Positions 1 to 11,056 of a stretch of DNA of 64,000 nt are shown here, one piece after another. The position numbers and the translations under genes are program-made. The stretch comes from Rheinheimera salexigens. Lineage in GTDB: Bacteria; Pseudomonadota; Gammaproteobacteria; Enterobacterales; Alteromonadaceae. The notes under the pieces were generated by a model. The model was not told the origin of the DNA. It saw only the letters and a list, made by a program, of their open reading frames with translations, and searched no databases. Position 1 is the stretch's first letter. Every line of letters starts with the position of its first letter. The DNA is taken from contig NZ_MKEK01000001.1 in NCBI RefSeq assembly GCF_001752395.1, forward strand, positions 557,466 to 621,465, read 5' to 3'.

Positions 1-389
1 CCATCGTGCAAGAGCTAGCAAAATACAGCACTAAACTGGCGAATAAACCACGTTGGTTAGTTTTTAATAAAATAGACTTAGTGCTGGATGATGAGCTAGA
101 AGAAACAGTCCAGAAAGTTATTGCTGCGCTAGATTGGCAAGGTCCAGTATGCAAAATTGCTGCTGCAAGTCACACCAATACTGAACGCTTAGCGGCTGAT
201 ATACTTAGTTATATTGAATTGATGCCAGTTGAAGAGCCTGCTGAAAAATTAACAGATCCTGTTAGCTTTAAGTGGGATGATGAAGAAACTCAACAGCAAC
301 AACAAGCCCAAGCTGACGTTGCTGATGATGATGACGACGACGATTTTGATGATGACGATTATGACGTTGAAGTTATTTATCAGCGCTAA
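1..389 (+). CDS. obgE: GTPase ObgE/CgtA, C-terminal part (5' end outside window)
   Basis: This is the last ~128 residues of the essential ribosome-associated Obg GTPase; the reading frame is open to the left edge, so the start lies outside. The G4 motif of the GTPase domain is visible (FNKIDL, about residue 20 of the visible part), followed by a SAAS-like G5 segment (AAASH). The end is a strongly acidic tail with runs of Asp (DDDDDDDFDDDDYDVEV) preceded by a Gln-rich stretch, as is usual for gammaproteobacterial ObgE, which acts in 50S assembly and the stringent response. folA follows 9 bases downstream, so the two are probably co-transcribed. The alternative is another Obg-family protein such as YchF, but the acidic tail argues against that. 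Confidence 0.93.
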   Translation, partial: IVQELAKYSTKLANKPRWLVFNKIDLVLDDELEETVQKVIAALDWQGPVCKIAAASHTNTERLAADILSYIELMPVEEPAEKLTDPVSFKWDDEETQQQQQAQADVADDDDDDDFDDDDYDVEVIYQR

Positions 390-398
390 GGTTAGCTG

Positions 399-887
399 AT
401 GAAAATTTCTATGATTGCAGCGATGGCCAATAACCGTGTTATTGGCCTAGATAATCAAATGCCTTGGCATCTGCCCATTGATTTACAGCACTTTAAAGCG
501 GTTACTTTAGGTAAGCCTGTGGTGATGGGGCGTAAAACCTTTGATTCTATAGGTCGATTATTACCTGGCCGGCGTAATGTCGTTATTAGCCGACAATCGC
601 CGCAAGATAATAAAGGCGCTGATTGGGTCACTGATTTAGAGCAAGCTTTCGCTTTATTGTCTGATGCTGAAGAAATTATGGTGATTGGTGGTGGTCAAAT
701 TTATCAGCAATGTTTACCCTTCGCTCAGCGCTTATACTTAACAGAAATTGCTTTAAGCACGCCAGGTGATGCTTTTTTTCCGGATTATCAAGCCGTAGCA
801 AACTGGCAATTGGTTGATGAGCAATATCATGCGGCGGATCAACGTAACCCACACTCATGTCGCTTTATAACTCTAGAGCGTAACTAA
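399..887 (+). CDS. folA: dihydrofolate reductase (type I)
   Basis: Reduces dihydrofolate to tetrahydrofolate with NADPH in the cytoplasm; the target of trimethoprim. The 162-residue length is typical of chromosomal FolA. Visible family features are the N-terminal MISMIAA-like strand, the Met20-loop region with NQMPWHLPID (substrate-binding Trp and the acidic Asp), VVMGRKTFDSIG, LPGRRNVVISR, and the NADPH-binding VIGGGQIYQQ. It starts 9 bases after obgE. Its position close to the apaH end of the lptD-apaH block matches the order found in many gammaproteobacteria. Confidence 0.97.
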   Translation: MKISMIAAMANNRVIGLDNQMPWHLPIDLQHFKAVTLGKPVVMGRKTFDSIGRLLPGRRNVVISRQSPQDNKGADWVTDLEQAFALLSDAEEIMVIGGGQIYQQCLPFAQRLYLTEIALSTPGDAFFPDYQAVANWQLVDEQYHAADQRNPHSCRFITLERN

Positions 888-976
888 AACCGAGTATAAA
901 ACGGCCAGTTATTTGCGCCCTTATTGGCATGTTGTTAGTATAGTCTGGTATCCATTCAGTCAGTCAGGAGTAGTAC

Positions 977-1348
977 ATGAGATTAGTACCAACTTTGCTT
1001 TGCAGTGTTGTAGTTGGATTTGCGACGTTTTCGTCGCCTGTGGCCTTAGCTGATGATCAGATAGCTGCTTCAATGTGTGATTATGTTGCTGCAGACGATA
1101 AAAATAGATTGCGTAAGGTTTTAAGTGATCAGCGATTAAGATTACGAAATGTTTATGAGGGTATATTTTGTGATGGCAATAGCTTGATCCGTTATGCGTT
1201 TATTAATAATGCCGCCGATGTTGGCGAGTTTATTATTAAGCAACTACCTTCGTCAGCGGTTGCAGATTCAGGTGATATTGCTTGGGCTGAAGCCAATGGC
1301 CATAATGCCTCGGCTTTATTAGATGTGTTAAAACAACGTGCAGAATAA
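977..1348 (+). CDS. exported DUF3718-family protein
   Basis: A 123-residue protein with a clear signal peptide (hydrophobic residues about 5-24, cleavage after SPVALA). The mature part contains CDYVAADDKNRLRKVL and RLRNVYEGIFCDGNSLIRYA, a pattern I recognise from the DUF3718 family of small periplasmic proteins in Shewanella and related Alteromonadales. Two cysteines (in SMCDY and IFCDG) could form a disulfide. No function is known for the family. An AGGAG-type ribosome site (TCAGGAG, ~966-972) precedes the ATG. It is a lone gene ending at a bidirectional terminator shared with the convergent MCP gene. Confidence 0.8.
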   Translation: MRLVPTLLCSVVVGFATFSSPVALADDQIAASMCDYVAADDKNRLRKVLSDQRLRLRNVYEGIFCDGNSLIRYAFINNAADVGEFIIKQLPSSAVADSGDIAWAEANGHNASALLDVLKQRAE

Positions 1349-1372
1349 TACTCAGTAATAGTAATATTTAGA

Positions 1373-1402
1373 AAAAAAATCCGCTAACTAGCGGATTTTT
1401 TT
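1373..1402. terminator. bidirectional Rho-independent terminator
   Basis: Inverted repeat AAAAAATCCGCT-AACT-AGCGGATTTTTT between the ends of two convergent genes. The 12-bp stem with A-run and T-run makes it work on both strands, serving the DUF3718 gene (+) and the MCP gene (-). Confidence 0.9.
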
Positions 1403-1426
1403 ATGGCTTAAATCGATGTGCAACCG

Positions 1427-3439
1427 TTAAACTTTAAACTGTGCTACCGACAAGCGTAACTCTTCTGCTAAGCGCGCGACTTCATGACTAGACTCAGATG
1501 TCTGCTCTGCACCAGAAGCGGTTTCTTCAGCAATAGAGACAATAGACTCTAATAGTTTACTTATTTCGTGTGACACTTGATTCTGCTCTTTAGCCGCATC
1601 TGAAATTTGCTCACTACGGTCATGAGCAGAATGCACAGCATCAGTTATTGAATCTAATGCAGTAGTAGCAATTTCAGTTTTCTGCACACAGTTTTCGGCT
1701 TGTTTTTTACCTTTTGCCATCGCTTCAACAGCGGCATGAGCACCACTTTGCAGTACTTGGATCATAGCCTGAATTTCTTGAGTAGAGGCTTGAGTTTTGC
1801 TAGCAAGAGAACGTACCTCATCGGCAACAACCGCAAATCCTCGGCCTTGCTCACCGGCACGGGCAGCTTCAATAGCGGCATTCAGTGCTAATAAGTTAGT
1901 TTGATCAGCTATGCTGCGGATGACATCTAAGATGCTGCCAATAGAAGCGCTATCTTTATGCAACTTGTTAATGACGACCGAAGCTTGATCAACTTCATGA
2001 GATAGCTGCAAAATAATGTTTTTATTTTCTAACGAAATACCTTTTACCCGTTCGGTTTCGTTATCAGCATTTCTTATTACGATTACTGCGTCATTTGCAC
2101 TTTGTAATACGCCTTGTGCGGTACTGCTCATTTCGGTGGTTGCCGTAGCGGCTTGAGTCACTTGCGATTTTTGTTCTCGAATAGCATGCGTAGTTTGCAT
2201 AGTAATAGCCGACGTTTGCTCAGATGCCGCTGCAAGTTGAGTCGAGCGAGAGATAATCCCTTGAATTAATGCCTGTAAGCTCTGAATAACTTTGTTGCAG
2301 TTTGTGGCTAAGGTACCAAATTCATCCTTAGCACTATCATCTAACTTCTGGGTTAAATCACCAGAGGCTACAACGCCTAAAATATGATTCACTTTAGCCA
2401 GCGGTATAGAGATACTGCGCACCGTTAGCGTGGCAATTAAGATTGAAAATAAAATAGACAGGATCACCACGACAAATATCATCGAGATAGCGTTCGATAC
2501 ACTCTGCTCTGTGGCTTGTTGAATAGTTTCTGCTGCGGTACTTGCTTGGTTCAGTAGTGCATCTAAGCTTTTCATGGCAATAACGGTTTGCTCATCGGTT
2601 TGGCTTAACAGTAAGGTTGCTTGTGCCAAGCTATTTAAATGCTGTGTTTTTAATTGTGGAATACCATTGTCACTGCTTAGTAATTTACTAATATTGGTAA
2701 CTTTTTCTGCTAACTCGCTAACTAAGTTAACTTGGCCAGCGGTTTCCGTTTGGATACTAGAGAATTGATTGTTAATTTCTTCTAACCGAAAGCTGATTTC
2801 ATTACTTAACGTAGCAGCTGTGCTGCTAGAGGCGGTACGATTTAAGTCTATTACGCTACTAATTAAGGTGTTAATGCCGGTTTCTATTGATGTTGCTGCA
2901 GCATAGGCTTTAGGGAAGCGGCGTTGTACGTCACGGACATCGGTAAAGTCTAAGATCAACATGGCCATATTATCTGCATTATCTTCTAAGTCAGACATAT
3001 CACTATTGATGGTTTCTTGAGTTTGTAGGCTAAACTGCAGCGTGCTGAATAATTGGCTAGCAATAGGCGTGAAACTGGCATAAACATCATTGGTGTTACT
3101 GGCCGCGCGCTTTAGTACGGCATCGTTAGCGACCACTTTTACTAAATTGGCATAACTATTTTCATAGGTTTTCTTTTCAACGTTAAACTGCTGTTGTAGT
3201 GTGGCTAAGTCTGACAAGGAGGTTGCATAAAAAGCGGCTTGGTTTAATTTACTCATTAAAACAAATTCGCTTTTCATAATCGCGCTTTGCTCTAAAGCAG
3301 GTATAGAAACCTGGTTTACTTCGCTTGTAGACTGACTAATACTATTTAAACTGAAATAAGAGGCGCTACCAATAATAAGTAGCAGTAGCGAGGTGATAAT
3401 AAAACCACCAATCACTCTTAATTTTACAGTTAACTTCAT
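1427..3439 (-). CDS. methyl-accepting chemotaxis protein
   Basis: A 670-residue transmembrane chemoreceptor that signals to CheA/CheW. Order: short N-terminus, TM1 (about residues 8-28), a long periplasmic helical domain (~30-310), TM2 (~315-338), HAMP ([16 protein letters not shown]), then the coiled-coil signalling domain. The hairpin tip is plain: [20 protein letters not shown] followed by DEVRSLA. The start is set at 3439 (MKLTVK) because GGGAG lies just upstream; the TTG at 3451 would include this ribosome site in the coding sequence. The ligand is unknown: the sensor resembles a four-helix type with no recognisable binding motif. It sits alone between apaH and the DUF3718 gene and is probably an insertion into the ancestral apaH-folA neighbourhood. 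Confidence 0.93.
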   Translation of the reverse strand: MKLTVKLRVIGGFIITSLLLLIIGSASYFSLNSISQSTSEVNQVSIPALEQSAIMKSEFVLMSKLNQAAFYATSLSDLATLQQQFNVEKKTYENSYANLVKVVANDAVLKRAASNTNDVYASFTPIASQLFSTLQFSLQTQETINSDMSDLEDNADNMAMLILDFTDVRDVQRRFPKAYAAATSIETGINTLISSVIDLNRTASSSTAATLSNEISFRLEEINNQFSSIQTETAGQVNLVSELAEKVTNISKLLSSDNGIPQLKTQHLNSLAQATLLLSQTDEQTVIAMKSLDALLNQASTAAETIQQATEQSVSNAISMIFVVVILSILFSILIATLTVRSISIPLAKVNHILGVVASGDLTQKLDDSAKDEFGTLATNCNKVIQSLQALIQGIISRSTQLAAASEQTSAITMQTTHAIREQKSQVTQAATATTEMSSTAQGVLQSANDAVIVIRNADNETERVKGISLENKNIILQLSHEVDQASVVINKLHKDSASIGSILDVIRSIADQTNLLALNAAIEAARAGEQGRGFAVVADEVRSLASKTQASTQEIQAMIQVLQSGAHAAVEAMAKGKKQAENCVQKTEIATTALDSITDAVHSAHDRSEQISDAAKEQNQVSHEISKLLESIVSIAEETASGAEQTSESSHEVARLAEELRLSVAQFKV

Positions 3440-3512
3440 AACAACTCCCAATATGTGCGCAATAGCCGATAGCTACAACCATGTTAATCTGGTTTTAAGA
3501 TACTTAAGACGC

Positions 3513-4331
3513 TCAAATATACAGCTTATGTTCAGTTGCTGCCACACTATATCGCTGTTGATTATCAATACAGAAGGCAGTTAACCGATTTCCCCATACG
3601 CAACCGGTATCTAAGGCATGAATATTAGGGACAGGACTATAACCATTCAGTGCAGCCCAATGGCCAAAAAATAGTTGAGGTAAGGCTTTATCTCGACAAA
3701 ATTCATACCAAGGGACTAAATCGGGTTGATTGTCGGGATGACCTTTATGCTTTAACTCTAAGGCTCCGCTAGTAGAACAAAAGCGCATGCGGGTACAAGT
3801 GTTAATGGTATAACGCCAGCGCTGCTCTGGCGTGTTGGCTTTAGCAAAGCGGTGCGGTTTATTACCATACATATTTTGCAGTAAGTACAATGGCTGTTGC
3901 TGTAATTGCTGTTGCACCTCGGATGCCATCGTTAAGGCATCAGATAATTGCCAGTCAGGCGCTAAACCGGCATGAACCATCATGGCATTACGCTGCGGAC
4001 AAACATGGATTAATGGCTGTTGTCTTAGCCAATTAACTAATTGCTCAACATTTTCGGCTTCAAGTAATGGCTGAAGTTGATCTTTAGGGTTTACCTCACT
4101 AACCCCGTAGTGGCAGGCAATAAAGTGTAAATCGTGATTGCCTAACACTACTTGAGCGACATCACCTAAATTATAAATAAAATTAAGGCATTCTAGTGAC
4201 TGCGGGCCTCGCGCGACAAGATCGCCACAAAACCATAACTTATCTCGTTCGGGTGCAAAGTTGATATGCTGTAATAAACGTTGTAACGGCTCATAACAAC
4301 CTTGTAAATCACCAATAACGTAGGTAGCCAT
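3513..4331 (-). CDS. apaH: bis(5'-nucleosyl)-tetraphosphatase, symmetrical
   Basis: Splits Ap4A into two ADP, and removes Np4 caps from RNA in E. coli. The 272-residue length fits. Metallophosphoesterase motifs appear in order: GDLQGC (near residue 7), GDLVARGPQS, GNHDLH, then HAGLAPDW and the C-terminal FGHWAALNG and DTGCVWG. It is the last gene of the lptD-surA-pdxA-rsmA-apaG-apaH unit, 31 bases after apaG. The ribosome site is weak (TTAAAGTA). Confidence 0.97.
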   Translation of the reverse strand: MATYVIGDLQGCYEPLQRLLQHINFAPERDKLWFCGDLVARGPQSLECLNFIYNLGDVAQVVLGNHDLHFIACHYGVSEVNPKDQLQPLLEAENVEQLVNWLRQQPLIHVCPQRNAMMVHAGLAPDWQLSDALTMASEVQQQLQQQPLYLLQNMYGNKPHRFAKANTPEQRWRYTINTCTRMRFCSTSGALELKHKGHPDNQPDLVPWYEFCRDKALPQLFFGHWAALNGYSPVPNIHALDTGCVWGNRLTAFCIDNQQRYSVAATEHKLYI

Positions 4332-4362
4332 TACTTTAAGCTGCTAGTAGTTGAGGATGCCA

Positions 4363-4740
4363 TTAATTTAAAATGTTAGGCATAGCAAGACGAAATAATG
4401 GAATAGTCGCGGTTACGGCTTCTTTTTGCGCGGTAATCAGCTCGTAATGGCCTTGCATAGTGCCAACGGGAGTTTCTAATACTGCGCCGCTGGTATAGCG
4501 ATAACTGCTGCCTGGAGCCAGTTGCGGTTGCTCGCCTACCACGCCATCACCGCTAACCTCTGTTTGTTTACCGTTGGCGTCGTTAATTAACCAGTAGCGG
4601 CGTAAAAGTTGTAAAGTATCACTGGTTAAATTGCGGATGGTTATAGTGTAGGCAAACACATAACGTTCTGCTGCCGGATCAGATTGTGCAGCAATATAAA
4701 AAGTTTCTACCTCAACCGGAACGTTGAAATGCGAACTCAT
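4363..4740 (-). CDS. apaG: ApaG protein (DUF525 fold)
   Basis: A 125-residue ApaG protein with an Fn3-like beta fold. The conserved segments [33 protein letters not shown] and [12 protein letters not shown] are all present. The family is linked genetically to Co2+/Mg2+ handling in enterics, but the molecular role is unsettled. Its ATG overlaps the rsmA TGA stop (ATGA), indicating translational coupling. Confidence 0.95.
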   Translation of the reverse strand: MSSHFNVPVEVETFYIAAQSDPAAERYVFAYTITIRNLTSDTLQLLRRYWLINDANGKQTEVSGDGVVGEQPQLAPGSSYRYTSGAVLETPVGTMQGHYELITAQKEAVTATIPLFRLAMPNILN

Positions 4741-5549
4741 TTATTAATCTCCTGCTGATGTAGCCACTGGGCAAGACGGACAAAGTCTTCGACGGCGAGT
4801 TGTTCAGGACGCAAGCCTGGATTTAGGCCTAATTGTTCTAAATCTTCTGCAGTAGCTATATTACTAAAACAGTTGCGCAGAGTTTTACGCCGTTGATTGA
4901 AGGCTTCTAAACACACCCGGTTTAATACTTCTGCTGGGACATCTGGCCGCTCTGATACTGGGCGCGGTATTAAGCGGACAACGGCTGAGTCAACCTTAGG
5001 AGCCGGCTTAAACGCGCCTGGGCCAACCTCAACCACTGGCATTGCATGACAAAAAAACTGGGTCATAACACTTAAACGGCCAAAAGCTTTACTGCCATGG
5101 CTAGCACTCATGCGCATCACGACTTCTTTTTGCAGCATAAAATGCATATTTTCAATTTGGTCAGCATATTGAAATAAATGAAATAGTAATGGGGTTGAAA
5201 TGTTGTAGGGCAAATTACCAAACACTTTCATTTTTTTATCTGTTGGTACTAAGCTAGCAAAATCAAACTTCATGGCATCAGCTTGATGCACAGTAAGCTT
5301 ATCAGCTAATGTTGGATGCTGTTGTAAGCGCTGGGCTAAGTCGCGGTCTAGCTCAATTACCGTTAGATGACCTGACTTTTCAGCAACGGGTTCAGTTAAA
5401 GCACCTAAGCCTGGGCCTATTTCGACTAAAAAGTCGTGTGGTTTTGGCGCAATTGCTTTAACAATGCGATCAATAACGTGCGGGTCATGTAAAAAGTTCT
5501 GGCCAAAGCGCTTACGGGCACGATGGCCCTGGTGTACATTATCAGTCAT
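4737..5549 (-). CDS. rsmA: 16S rRNA (adenine1518-N6/adenine1519-N6)-dimethyltransferase
   Basis: Dimethylates two adjacent adenines in the 3' hairpin of 16S rRNA (KsgA); loss gives kasugamycin resistance. 270 residues. The SAM-binding motif is [12 protein letters not shown] (~residues 42-53), the acidic residue ending beta 2 lies in VIELDRDLA, and the catalytic motif IV is NLPYNIST. The N-terminal [10 protein letters not shown] is diagnostic. It overlaps the end of pdxA by 8 bases and apaG by 4, the tight packing typical of this operon. Confidence 0.97.
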   Translation of the reverse strand: MTDNVHQGHRARKRFGQNFLHDPHVIDRIVKAIAPKPHDFLVEIGPGLGALTEPVAEKSGHLTVIELDRDLAQRLQQHPTLADKLTVHQADAMKFDFASLVPTDKKMKVFGNLPYNISTPLLFHLFQYADQIENMHFMLQKEVVMRMSASHGSKAFGRLSVMTQFFCHAMPVVEVGPGAFKPAPKVDSAVVRLIPRPVSERPDVPAEVLNRVCLEAFNQRRKTLRNCFSNIATAEDLEQLGLNPGLRPEQLAVEDFVRLAQWLHQQEINK

Positions 5550-6537
5550 GAGTTAAGTTCGTTTTTGTGGCCAAGTGAATGGCTTGATGGACAGCATGAA
5601 ATAAGCTGCCAGTATCGGCTTTGCCTGTAGCGGCTAAATCAATCGCGGTGCCATGGTCTACAGAGGTACGGATCAGTGGCAAGCCAAGGCTAATATTAAC
5701 CGATTTACCAAAGCCCATATATTTAAGCACCGGTAAACCTTGGTCGTGATACATGGCTAATACGGCATCGGCATGCTGTAAGTATTTAGGTTGAAACAGG
5801 GTATCGGCAGGTAAAGGGCCAATTAAGTTCATGCCTTCTGCCCGCAATTCATTTAGGGCAGGGATCATAATATCTATTTCCTCTCGACCTAAATGACCGT
5901 CTTCACCAGCATGGGGATTTAAGCCACAGACATAAATTTTAGGATCTGCAATGGCAAATTTGTGTTTCAGATCATGATGCAATATTCGAGTGACATTGAT
6001 TAATCTATCGCGGGTAATGGCTTTAGCAACATACGCTAACGGAATATGAGTCGTGGCTAACGCGACCCTTAGCCCTTCTGTTGCCAGCATCATGACTACA
6101 TGCGCTGAGTTGGACAATAAAGCAAAAAACTCAGTATGACCACTAAAAGGGATACCAGATTTATTGATAATACCTTTATGCACAGGCCCGGTGACAATAG
6201 CGTCAAACTCACCATTGATTGCAGCTTCACCCGCATAATTTAAGGTGCTCACCACATATTGACCATTAGCCGGATTTAATTGTCCAGCTACTACTGGTTC
6301 TTCTATCGCAAAGTCGGCTATGGTTAAAGTACCAGCGGCTTGTGGTGTCGCTATTTCAGCTTTGTTATAAGGAATAATCCGCAAAGGCAGGTTAAGCTGT
6401 GCAGCACGTTGCTGCATTAAGTCGGCATTGGCACAAACGACCAGTTGCACTGGCCAATCTTGCTGCGCCAGTGCAATCACTAAATCTGGGCCTATACCTG
6501 CTGGTTCTCCAGGTGTAATACCAATGCGTAATGTCAT
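5542..6537 (-). CDS. pdxA: 4-hydroxythreonine-4-phosphate dehydrogenase
   Basis: NAD-dependent enzyme of pyridoxal-5'-phosphate synthesis. 331 residues. Recognisable segments: [13 protein letters not shown] at the N-terminus, [20 protein letters not shown] around the substrate site, metal-binding His in HTEFFA and [13 protein letters not shown], and [13 protein letters not shown]. It overlaps the stop of surA by one base (TAATG), so it is translationally coupled within the lptD-apaH operon. Confidence 0.97.
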   Translation of the reverse strand: MTLRIGITPGEPAGIGPDLVIALAQQDWPVQLVVCANADLMQQRAAQLNLPLRIIPYNKAEIATPQAAGTLTIADFAIEEPVVAGQLNPANGQYVVSTLNYAGEAAINGEFDAIVTGPVHKGIINKSGIPFSGHTEFFALLSNSAHVVMMLATEGLRVALATTHIPLAYVAKAITRDRLINVTRILHHDLKHKFAIADPKIYVCGLNPHAGEDGHLGREEIDIMIPALNELRAEGMNLIGPLPADTLFQPKYLQHADAVLAMYHDQGLPVLKYMGFGKSVNISLGLPLIRTSVDHGTAIDLAATGKADTGSLFHAVHQAIHLATKTNLTHD

Positions 6538-7826
6538 TAATCCTCCGACATCACTTCAATATGCGCATCGTTACGTAGCTCACGTAAAAAGTTTGCTGAC
6601 TCTTCAGCATAGCGACGATTAAATATCATTCGGTATATTTGCTCACTCTTTTTATCGGCAGTAGCATCCATAGTGCGCTTATCAAGTACTTGCGCGATGT
6701 GCCAACCATGTTCGGTACGAAATGGCTCACTAATTTCATTCTGTTGTAAGCGATTAAGGGTATCTTTAAATGCCGGTACAAAAACACTTGGATCGCTCCA
6801 ACCTAAATCGCCACCATTGAGTTTAGAACCTGGATCTTCAGAGTACTCTTTAGCTAATTCTGCAAAATCGGCTTCACCGGCACGTAATTTAGCTGCAAAT
6901 TCTACTAGCATAGACCGAGCACGGTCTTCACTAAGAATTATAGAAGGTTTAATTAAGATGTGACGTGATTTAACTTCTTGAATTTCTGCGACGTTTTCGC
7001 CACGAATATCAAAAATAGTTAGGATATGAAAACCAGCGCCTGAGCGCAGCGGGCCAATAATATCGGTTTTCTTTCTACCACGAATGGCTTCAGAAAACAG
7101 CGTCGGCATTTCGTTAATATTTTGCCAACCTAAATCACCGCCTTCTAAAGCATTACTGCCTGACGATGAAGCAATAGCAATACGTTTAAAGTCACTACCA
7201 TCTCGTAATAACGCTAACACTTTATCTGCGCGCTCTTTCGCCGCTTGAATATCGTCGTTAGTAGCTTGATTGGGGATAGTGATTAAAATATGGCCAAGAT
7301 TATACTGCTCATTAACAGCACCTTGTTCTTCCATAATTTTCATTAGGGTTTCAACTTCTTTCGGGCTGATATAAATACGACGTTGCACATTGGCACGAAC
7401 TACTTCACCCGTAATCATTTCTTCACGTAAGCGCTCACGAAAGCGTTCAAAATCGCCTTCATCCGCTGTTACTTTCTGCCGAAAAGCGTCTAAAGATAAA
7501 TTCTCGCCTTGGGCTATATTACGAATAGTATCATCTAACTGAGCGTCACTAATTTGTAAGCCCATACGCTGGCCTAGTTGCAATTGGATGCTGGTCAGAA
7601 TTAAACGCTCTAAGGCTTGGGTATGCAGAGCACTGTCCGAAGGCAGGGTTTGATTTTGCGCTGCTGCATTACGTTTAACTCGATTAATAACCTCACTGAC
7701 ATCGCTTTTTAATACCACGCCATTATCAACGACAGCTGCAATGCGATCAATTTCACGCTCTTGCGCGTTCAAAGCAAAACTGCCACTACACAACAGCGCT
7801 ATGGCAATGATTTTAGATAACTTCAT
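6537..7826 (-). CDS. surA: periplasmic peptidyl-prolyl isomerase/chaperone SurA
   Basis: Chaperone that escorts outer-membrane proteins, including LptD, across the periplasm. 429 residues with a signal peptide ([21 protein letters not shown]), an N-terminal chaperone domain ([14 protein letters not shown]), and two parvulin PPIase domains (about residues 175-275 and 285-385), each with the GGDLGW signature. A good ribosome site (AGGA, seven bases) precedes the ATG. It lies 11 bases downstream of lptD, whose product is its best-known client. Confidence 0.97.
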   Translation of the reverse strand: MKLSKIIAIALLCSGSFALNAQEREIDRIAAVVDNGVVLKSDVSEVINRVKRNAAAQNQTLPSDSALHTQALERLILTSIQLQLGQRMGLQISDAQLDDTIRNIAQGENLSLDAFRQKVTADEGDFERFRERLREEMITGEVVRANVQRRIYISPKEVETLMKIMEEQGAVNEQYNLGHILITIPNQATNDDIQAAKERADKVLALLRDGSDFKRIAIASSSGSNALEGGDLGWQNINEMPTLFSEAIRGRKKTDIIGPLRSGAGFHILTIFDIRGENVAEIQEVKSRHILIKPSIILSEDRARSMLVEFAAKLRAGEADFAELAKEYSEDPGSKLNGGDLGWSDPSVFVPAFKDTLNRLQQNEISEPFRTEHGWHIAQVLDKRTMDATADKKSEQIYRMIFNRRYAEESANFLRELRNDAHIEVMSED

Positions 7827-7837
7827 ATAATCCTACA

Positions 7838-10099
7838 TCAATTAGTGAGTAAATATGGCCGACGATAACTAAATATCCCATTAGATAACATATCGCTGAC
7901 ACCAAAGCCGGCGCTGTCGCCAAAGCCTTTAAGTACAAACTGTAAGCCGATACTGCTATCAAGCTTACTGGTCTGAGTGAAGTTGCCAATTGGCAACTCC
8001 AGATCGGTAATAATTTGCCGTTTAGCAACAAGTCGTATGGCCCAGCAGCAGGATTCATACTGCAAACCTAAACTAGCATCTATCATACGGTGATTTGTTA
8101 CATCGCGATAGTAACTGCCTACCAACTGAACATTATCGCTAACAGGTACTGCGCCTAAGACACCAAGTTGTTGGATCTCCAAACCTGAGACTGCTCGGCT
8201 GTACCGATGGTTCAATTGAAACAAACTTTTGTCACTAGAGCGGTAATCTAAAGAGGCATTACTTTTTATCAGTTTGTCACTATCGATGTCGTACTGTAAG
8301 GCTGTACTGAAATACCATTTACGATACCAATGCCAAACTAACTCTGATGCTAGCATGGATTCAGTTGATGTCAGTTCATCTTCATTCTCTGGCGTAATAG
8401 TTGGCTGCTCAAGAAAGAATATCTGGCCTAAACTAAACCTGAATAATTCATTATCGGCATTATCATAAAAACGTGATGTCCAGCCAACAGTAACTTGATT
8501 AGCTTGATTAATCCGGTCTAAACCAGAATAACGGTTTTGTCTAAATAAGCCGTAATAATCGTCTTGTAATCGAGTGGTATCATATAAGCCAATATCGGTT
8601 TGGTCGCGATAAGGAATATACAGATACTGTATTTGTGGTTCAAATGTCTGCAAGGCAGGCTCGCCGAACCAATCGTATTCACGCTCTAAATTAAGTCGGC
8701 TGTGTAGGCGAAATTTTGGCACGGTACGGTTTACACTAGTGCTAACACCACTAATATGGTCGGCAGCAGTTTGTTGATAATAGGTATAAAGCAAGCTGGC
8801 TTGTGCCGTTACTTCTAACGCAGGAGTAATAAATGGGATCTCAATCGTTGGCTGTAGATGCACCCGATCCGCCGCCGTAATGTCAGCATCTTGATTAATA
8901 AAATGCGCATATTGGGCTTGCCAAGATAAGTTAACATTTGGCAATAAAGTAATAGGGCTTGCTGACTTTAACTGTAGCTCGGGTAAGGCACTATAGGCAG
9001 AATTATAGTTACCTAAAATCTCAAAGCCTTGCACTTTTAATTGCGAATGAACGGCTTCACCATAATAACTAATAGACGCTTCGCGCAATAATTGGGTATC
9101 GCTTTGGTTTGCATAATCAGAGCCTAAGTCATTTAAATAGGCATCATCACTCACATCAGTAATATCAATATGGGCTCTAATTTTAGGGCTAAAGTCACTT
9201 AAATGACTAATATGGCCTAAATAACGTGCACCATAGTTATCGGCTTTCTCATTATCATTATCAAGGTACTCTAGTTGCATATTACCTTGATGCTGCTCGG
9301 TTAAATAACGAAAATCAGATTTAAGCTGTAAACCCCGTTTGCTCATATAGCGCGGGGTTAATGTTAAGTCATAATTAGGCGCAAGATTAAAATAATAGGG
9401 CAGTTCTAATTCCAAGCCCACTTTTTGTGAGCTGCCAATTTTGGGCAGCAATACCCCAGAGCGGCGCTGATCATTTACTGGAAAAGTTAAGTAAGGTAAA
9501 TAAAATACCGGCACATCACTGATTTTAAAAACCGCATGATGCGCTTCGCCCCAACCTTCATCAGCCTCAATATTAATTTCTTTAGCATGTAAGGCCCAGC
9601 TGTTGTCTGTTGTTGGGCAAGTGGTAAATAGCGCACCCTGTAATGAGAGACCTTGTTGACTTGCGTGTAACTGTTGAGCATAGCCTCGGCCGGCTTGGGC
9701 TAAAAATTGATACTGGGCATCATCAAGCTGGGCTTTATCATTGGTCATATCGGCCGCAAAACTGCTACCGTTTACCGTAATATCCGAATTAAAATAGGCA
9801 ATACCGCCAGCAGCCGTTAAACTTTGCTGGAAGCGATTATAACTGGCGTTAGGTGCTATCAGTAATGTATCGCGGTGACTGATTTCAACTTGACCGCTAA
9901 AATGAGCTGTTTGGTTGTTACTTAACTCCACCGTATTAGAATTAATATGAATAGCGGGATCGTTAATATCTAAATGCGACACAGCATCCGGTAGTAAAAT
10001 CGGCTGGTAGCAGAAATTAGCAGTGGGTTGCTCAGCAAATGCGTTATAGCAAGTTGCCATGAGAGGGAAATATAAAAACAGAGCTAACCGATGTTTCAT
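7838..10099 (-). CDS. lptD: LPS-assembly outer membrane protein LptD
   Basis: With LptE it inserts lipopolysaccharide into the outer leaflet. 753 residues: signal peptide (~1-22), N-terminal OstA/LptA-like jellyroll (~45-200), then a 26-strand-type beta barrel with alternating aromatic strands. The four cysteines that form the essential disulfides are placed as in E. coli: one near the mature N-terminus (ANFCYQP), one in FTTCPTT, and a vicinal pair (ESCCWAIR) near the C-terminus. The gene leads the lptD-surA-pdxA-rsmA-apaG-apaH operon and is divergent from djlA. No strong ribosome site precedes the ATG. Confidence 0.96.
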   Translation of the reverse strand: MKHRLALFLYFPLMATCYNAFAEQPTANFCYQPILLPDAVSHLDINDPAIHINSNTVELSNNQTAHFSGQVEISHRDTLLIAPNASYNRFQQSLTAAGGIAYFNSDITVNGSSFAADMTNDKAQLDDAQYQFLAQAGRGYAQQLHASQQGLSLQGALFTTCPTTDNSWALHAKEINIEADEGWGEAHHAVFKISDVPVFYLPYLTFPVNDQRRSGVLLPKIGSSQKVGLELELPYYFNLAPNYDLTLTPRYMSKRGLQLKSDFRYLTEQHQGNMQLEYLDNDNEKADNYGARYLGHISHLSDFSPKIRAHIDITDVSDDAYLNDLGSDYANQSDTQLLREASISYYGEAVHSQLKVQGFEILGNYNSAYSALPELQLKSASPITLLPNVNLSWQAQYAHFINQDADITAADRVHLQPTIEIPFITPALEVTAQASLLYTYYQQTAADHISGVSTSVNRTVPKFRLHSRLNLEREYDWFGEPALQTFEPQIQYLYIPYRDQTDIGLYDTTRLQDDYYGLFRQNRYSGLDRINQANQVTVGWTSRFYDNADNELFRFSLGQIFFLEQPTITPENEDELTSTESMLASELVWHWYRKWYFSTALQYDIDSDKLIKSNASLDYRSSDKSLFQLNHRYSRAVSGLEIQQLGVLGAVPVSDNVQLVGSYYRDVTNHRMIDASLGLQYESCCWAIRLVAKRQIITDLELPIGNFTQTSKLDSSIGLQFVLKGFGDSAGFGVSDMLSNGIFSYRRPYLLTN

Positions 10100-10267
10100 G
10101 CAGCGATTTTTGCCTTACCTTGGATTATCTTACTAATTTCGTTGATAGCTAACTTGCTATGATAAATCAATTTTAGAAATCCTGCTAATCCGATATAGTG
10201 CACAGAACAGATCAGCCATGAAATAAAGCATGTTTACGACATGCAAACAGTTAATAAGGAATAAAGG

Positions 10268-11053
10268 GTGTGGGGTAAAATTTTAGGAGCCTTATTTGGC
10301 TTAGCATTATTTCGTTTACCCGGTTTAGTGTTAGGCATCATGGTCGGGCACTGGTTTGATAAGGCTTATAGCCAGCAATTTGAAAAAAATGGTGGCTTTA
10401 ATAGCTTGTTTAGTGAGAAAACGGATGAACAAGCTTTATTTCGTTATACCACATTTGCCACTATGGGCCACATTGCCAAAGCAATGGGTGTAGTGACGGC
10501 TGCGCATATTCAGCAAGCAACCCATTTTATGGCGCAATTAGATTTAACTGCAGAGCAACAAAAAGAAGCTCAAGCCGCTTTTCGCGATGGCAAATTAGTT
10601 AGCTTTCCGTTACGGCAGCAATTACAGGCTTTTTATCAGGTATATCGCCGACGCAAAGATGTATTACAGATATTTCTTGAAATCCAAATCAGTACTGCCT
10701 GTGCACAAGGTAAAATGCGTGATGAGCAATATTTGCTGTTACAACAAGTTGCCGGCTATTTGAATGTTAGCTCAGTGCAATTAGAGCGTTTAATCCAAGC
10801 TTTTGGTAGCCACAATAGACAGCAGCAGACAAACAGCAAGCTAAGTATTAGCGATGCATATAGGGTGCTAGGTGTCGACGCAGATATAAATGAAACCGGT
10901 TTAAAACGTGCTTACCGCAAATTAATGTCGCAGCATCATCCCGACAAGTTAATAGCACAAGGGGTGCCAAAAGAAATGCTCGAAGTGGCAAAGCAGCGCA
11001 CCCAAGATATTCAAGCCGCTTATGAGCTTCTTAAACGGCATCGCAGTAATTAA
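10268..11053 (+). CDS. djlA: co-chaperone DjlA
   Basis: Membrane-anchored J-domain protein that stimulates DnaK and, in E. coli, induces the Rcs envelope-stress pathway. 261 residues: an N-terminal single transmembrane segment rich in Gly (WGKILGALFGLALFR), a TerB-like central domain, and a C-terminal J domain (about 195-258) carrying the essential HPD in SQHHPDKL. The start is a GTG with AAGGA 7 bases upstream; no ATG lies near the conserved N-terminus. Divergent from lptD as in E. coli. Confidence 0.95.
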   Translation: MWGKILGALFGLALFRLPGLVLGIMVGHWFDKAYSQQFEKNGGFNSLFSEKTDEQALFRYTTFATMGHIAKAMGVVTAAHIQQATHFMAQLDLTAEQQKEAQAAFRDGKLVSFPLRQQLQAFYQVYRRRKDVLQIFLEIQISTACAQGKMRDEQYLLLQQVAGYLNVSSVQLERLIQAFGSHNRQQQTNSKLSISDAYRVLGVDADINETGLKRAYRKLMSQHHPDKLIAQGVPKEMLEVAKQRTQDIQAAYELLKRHRSN

Positions 11054-11056
11054 AGC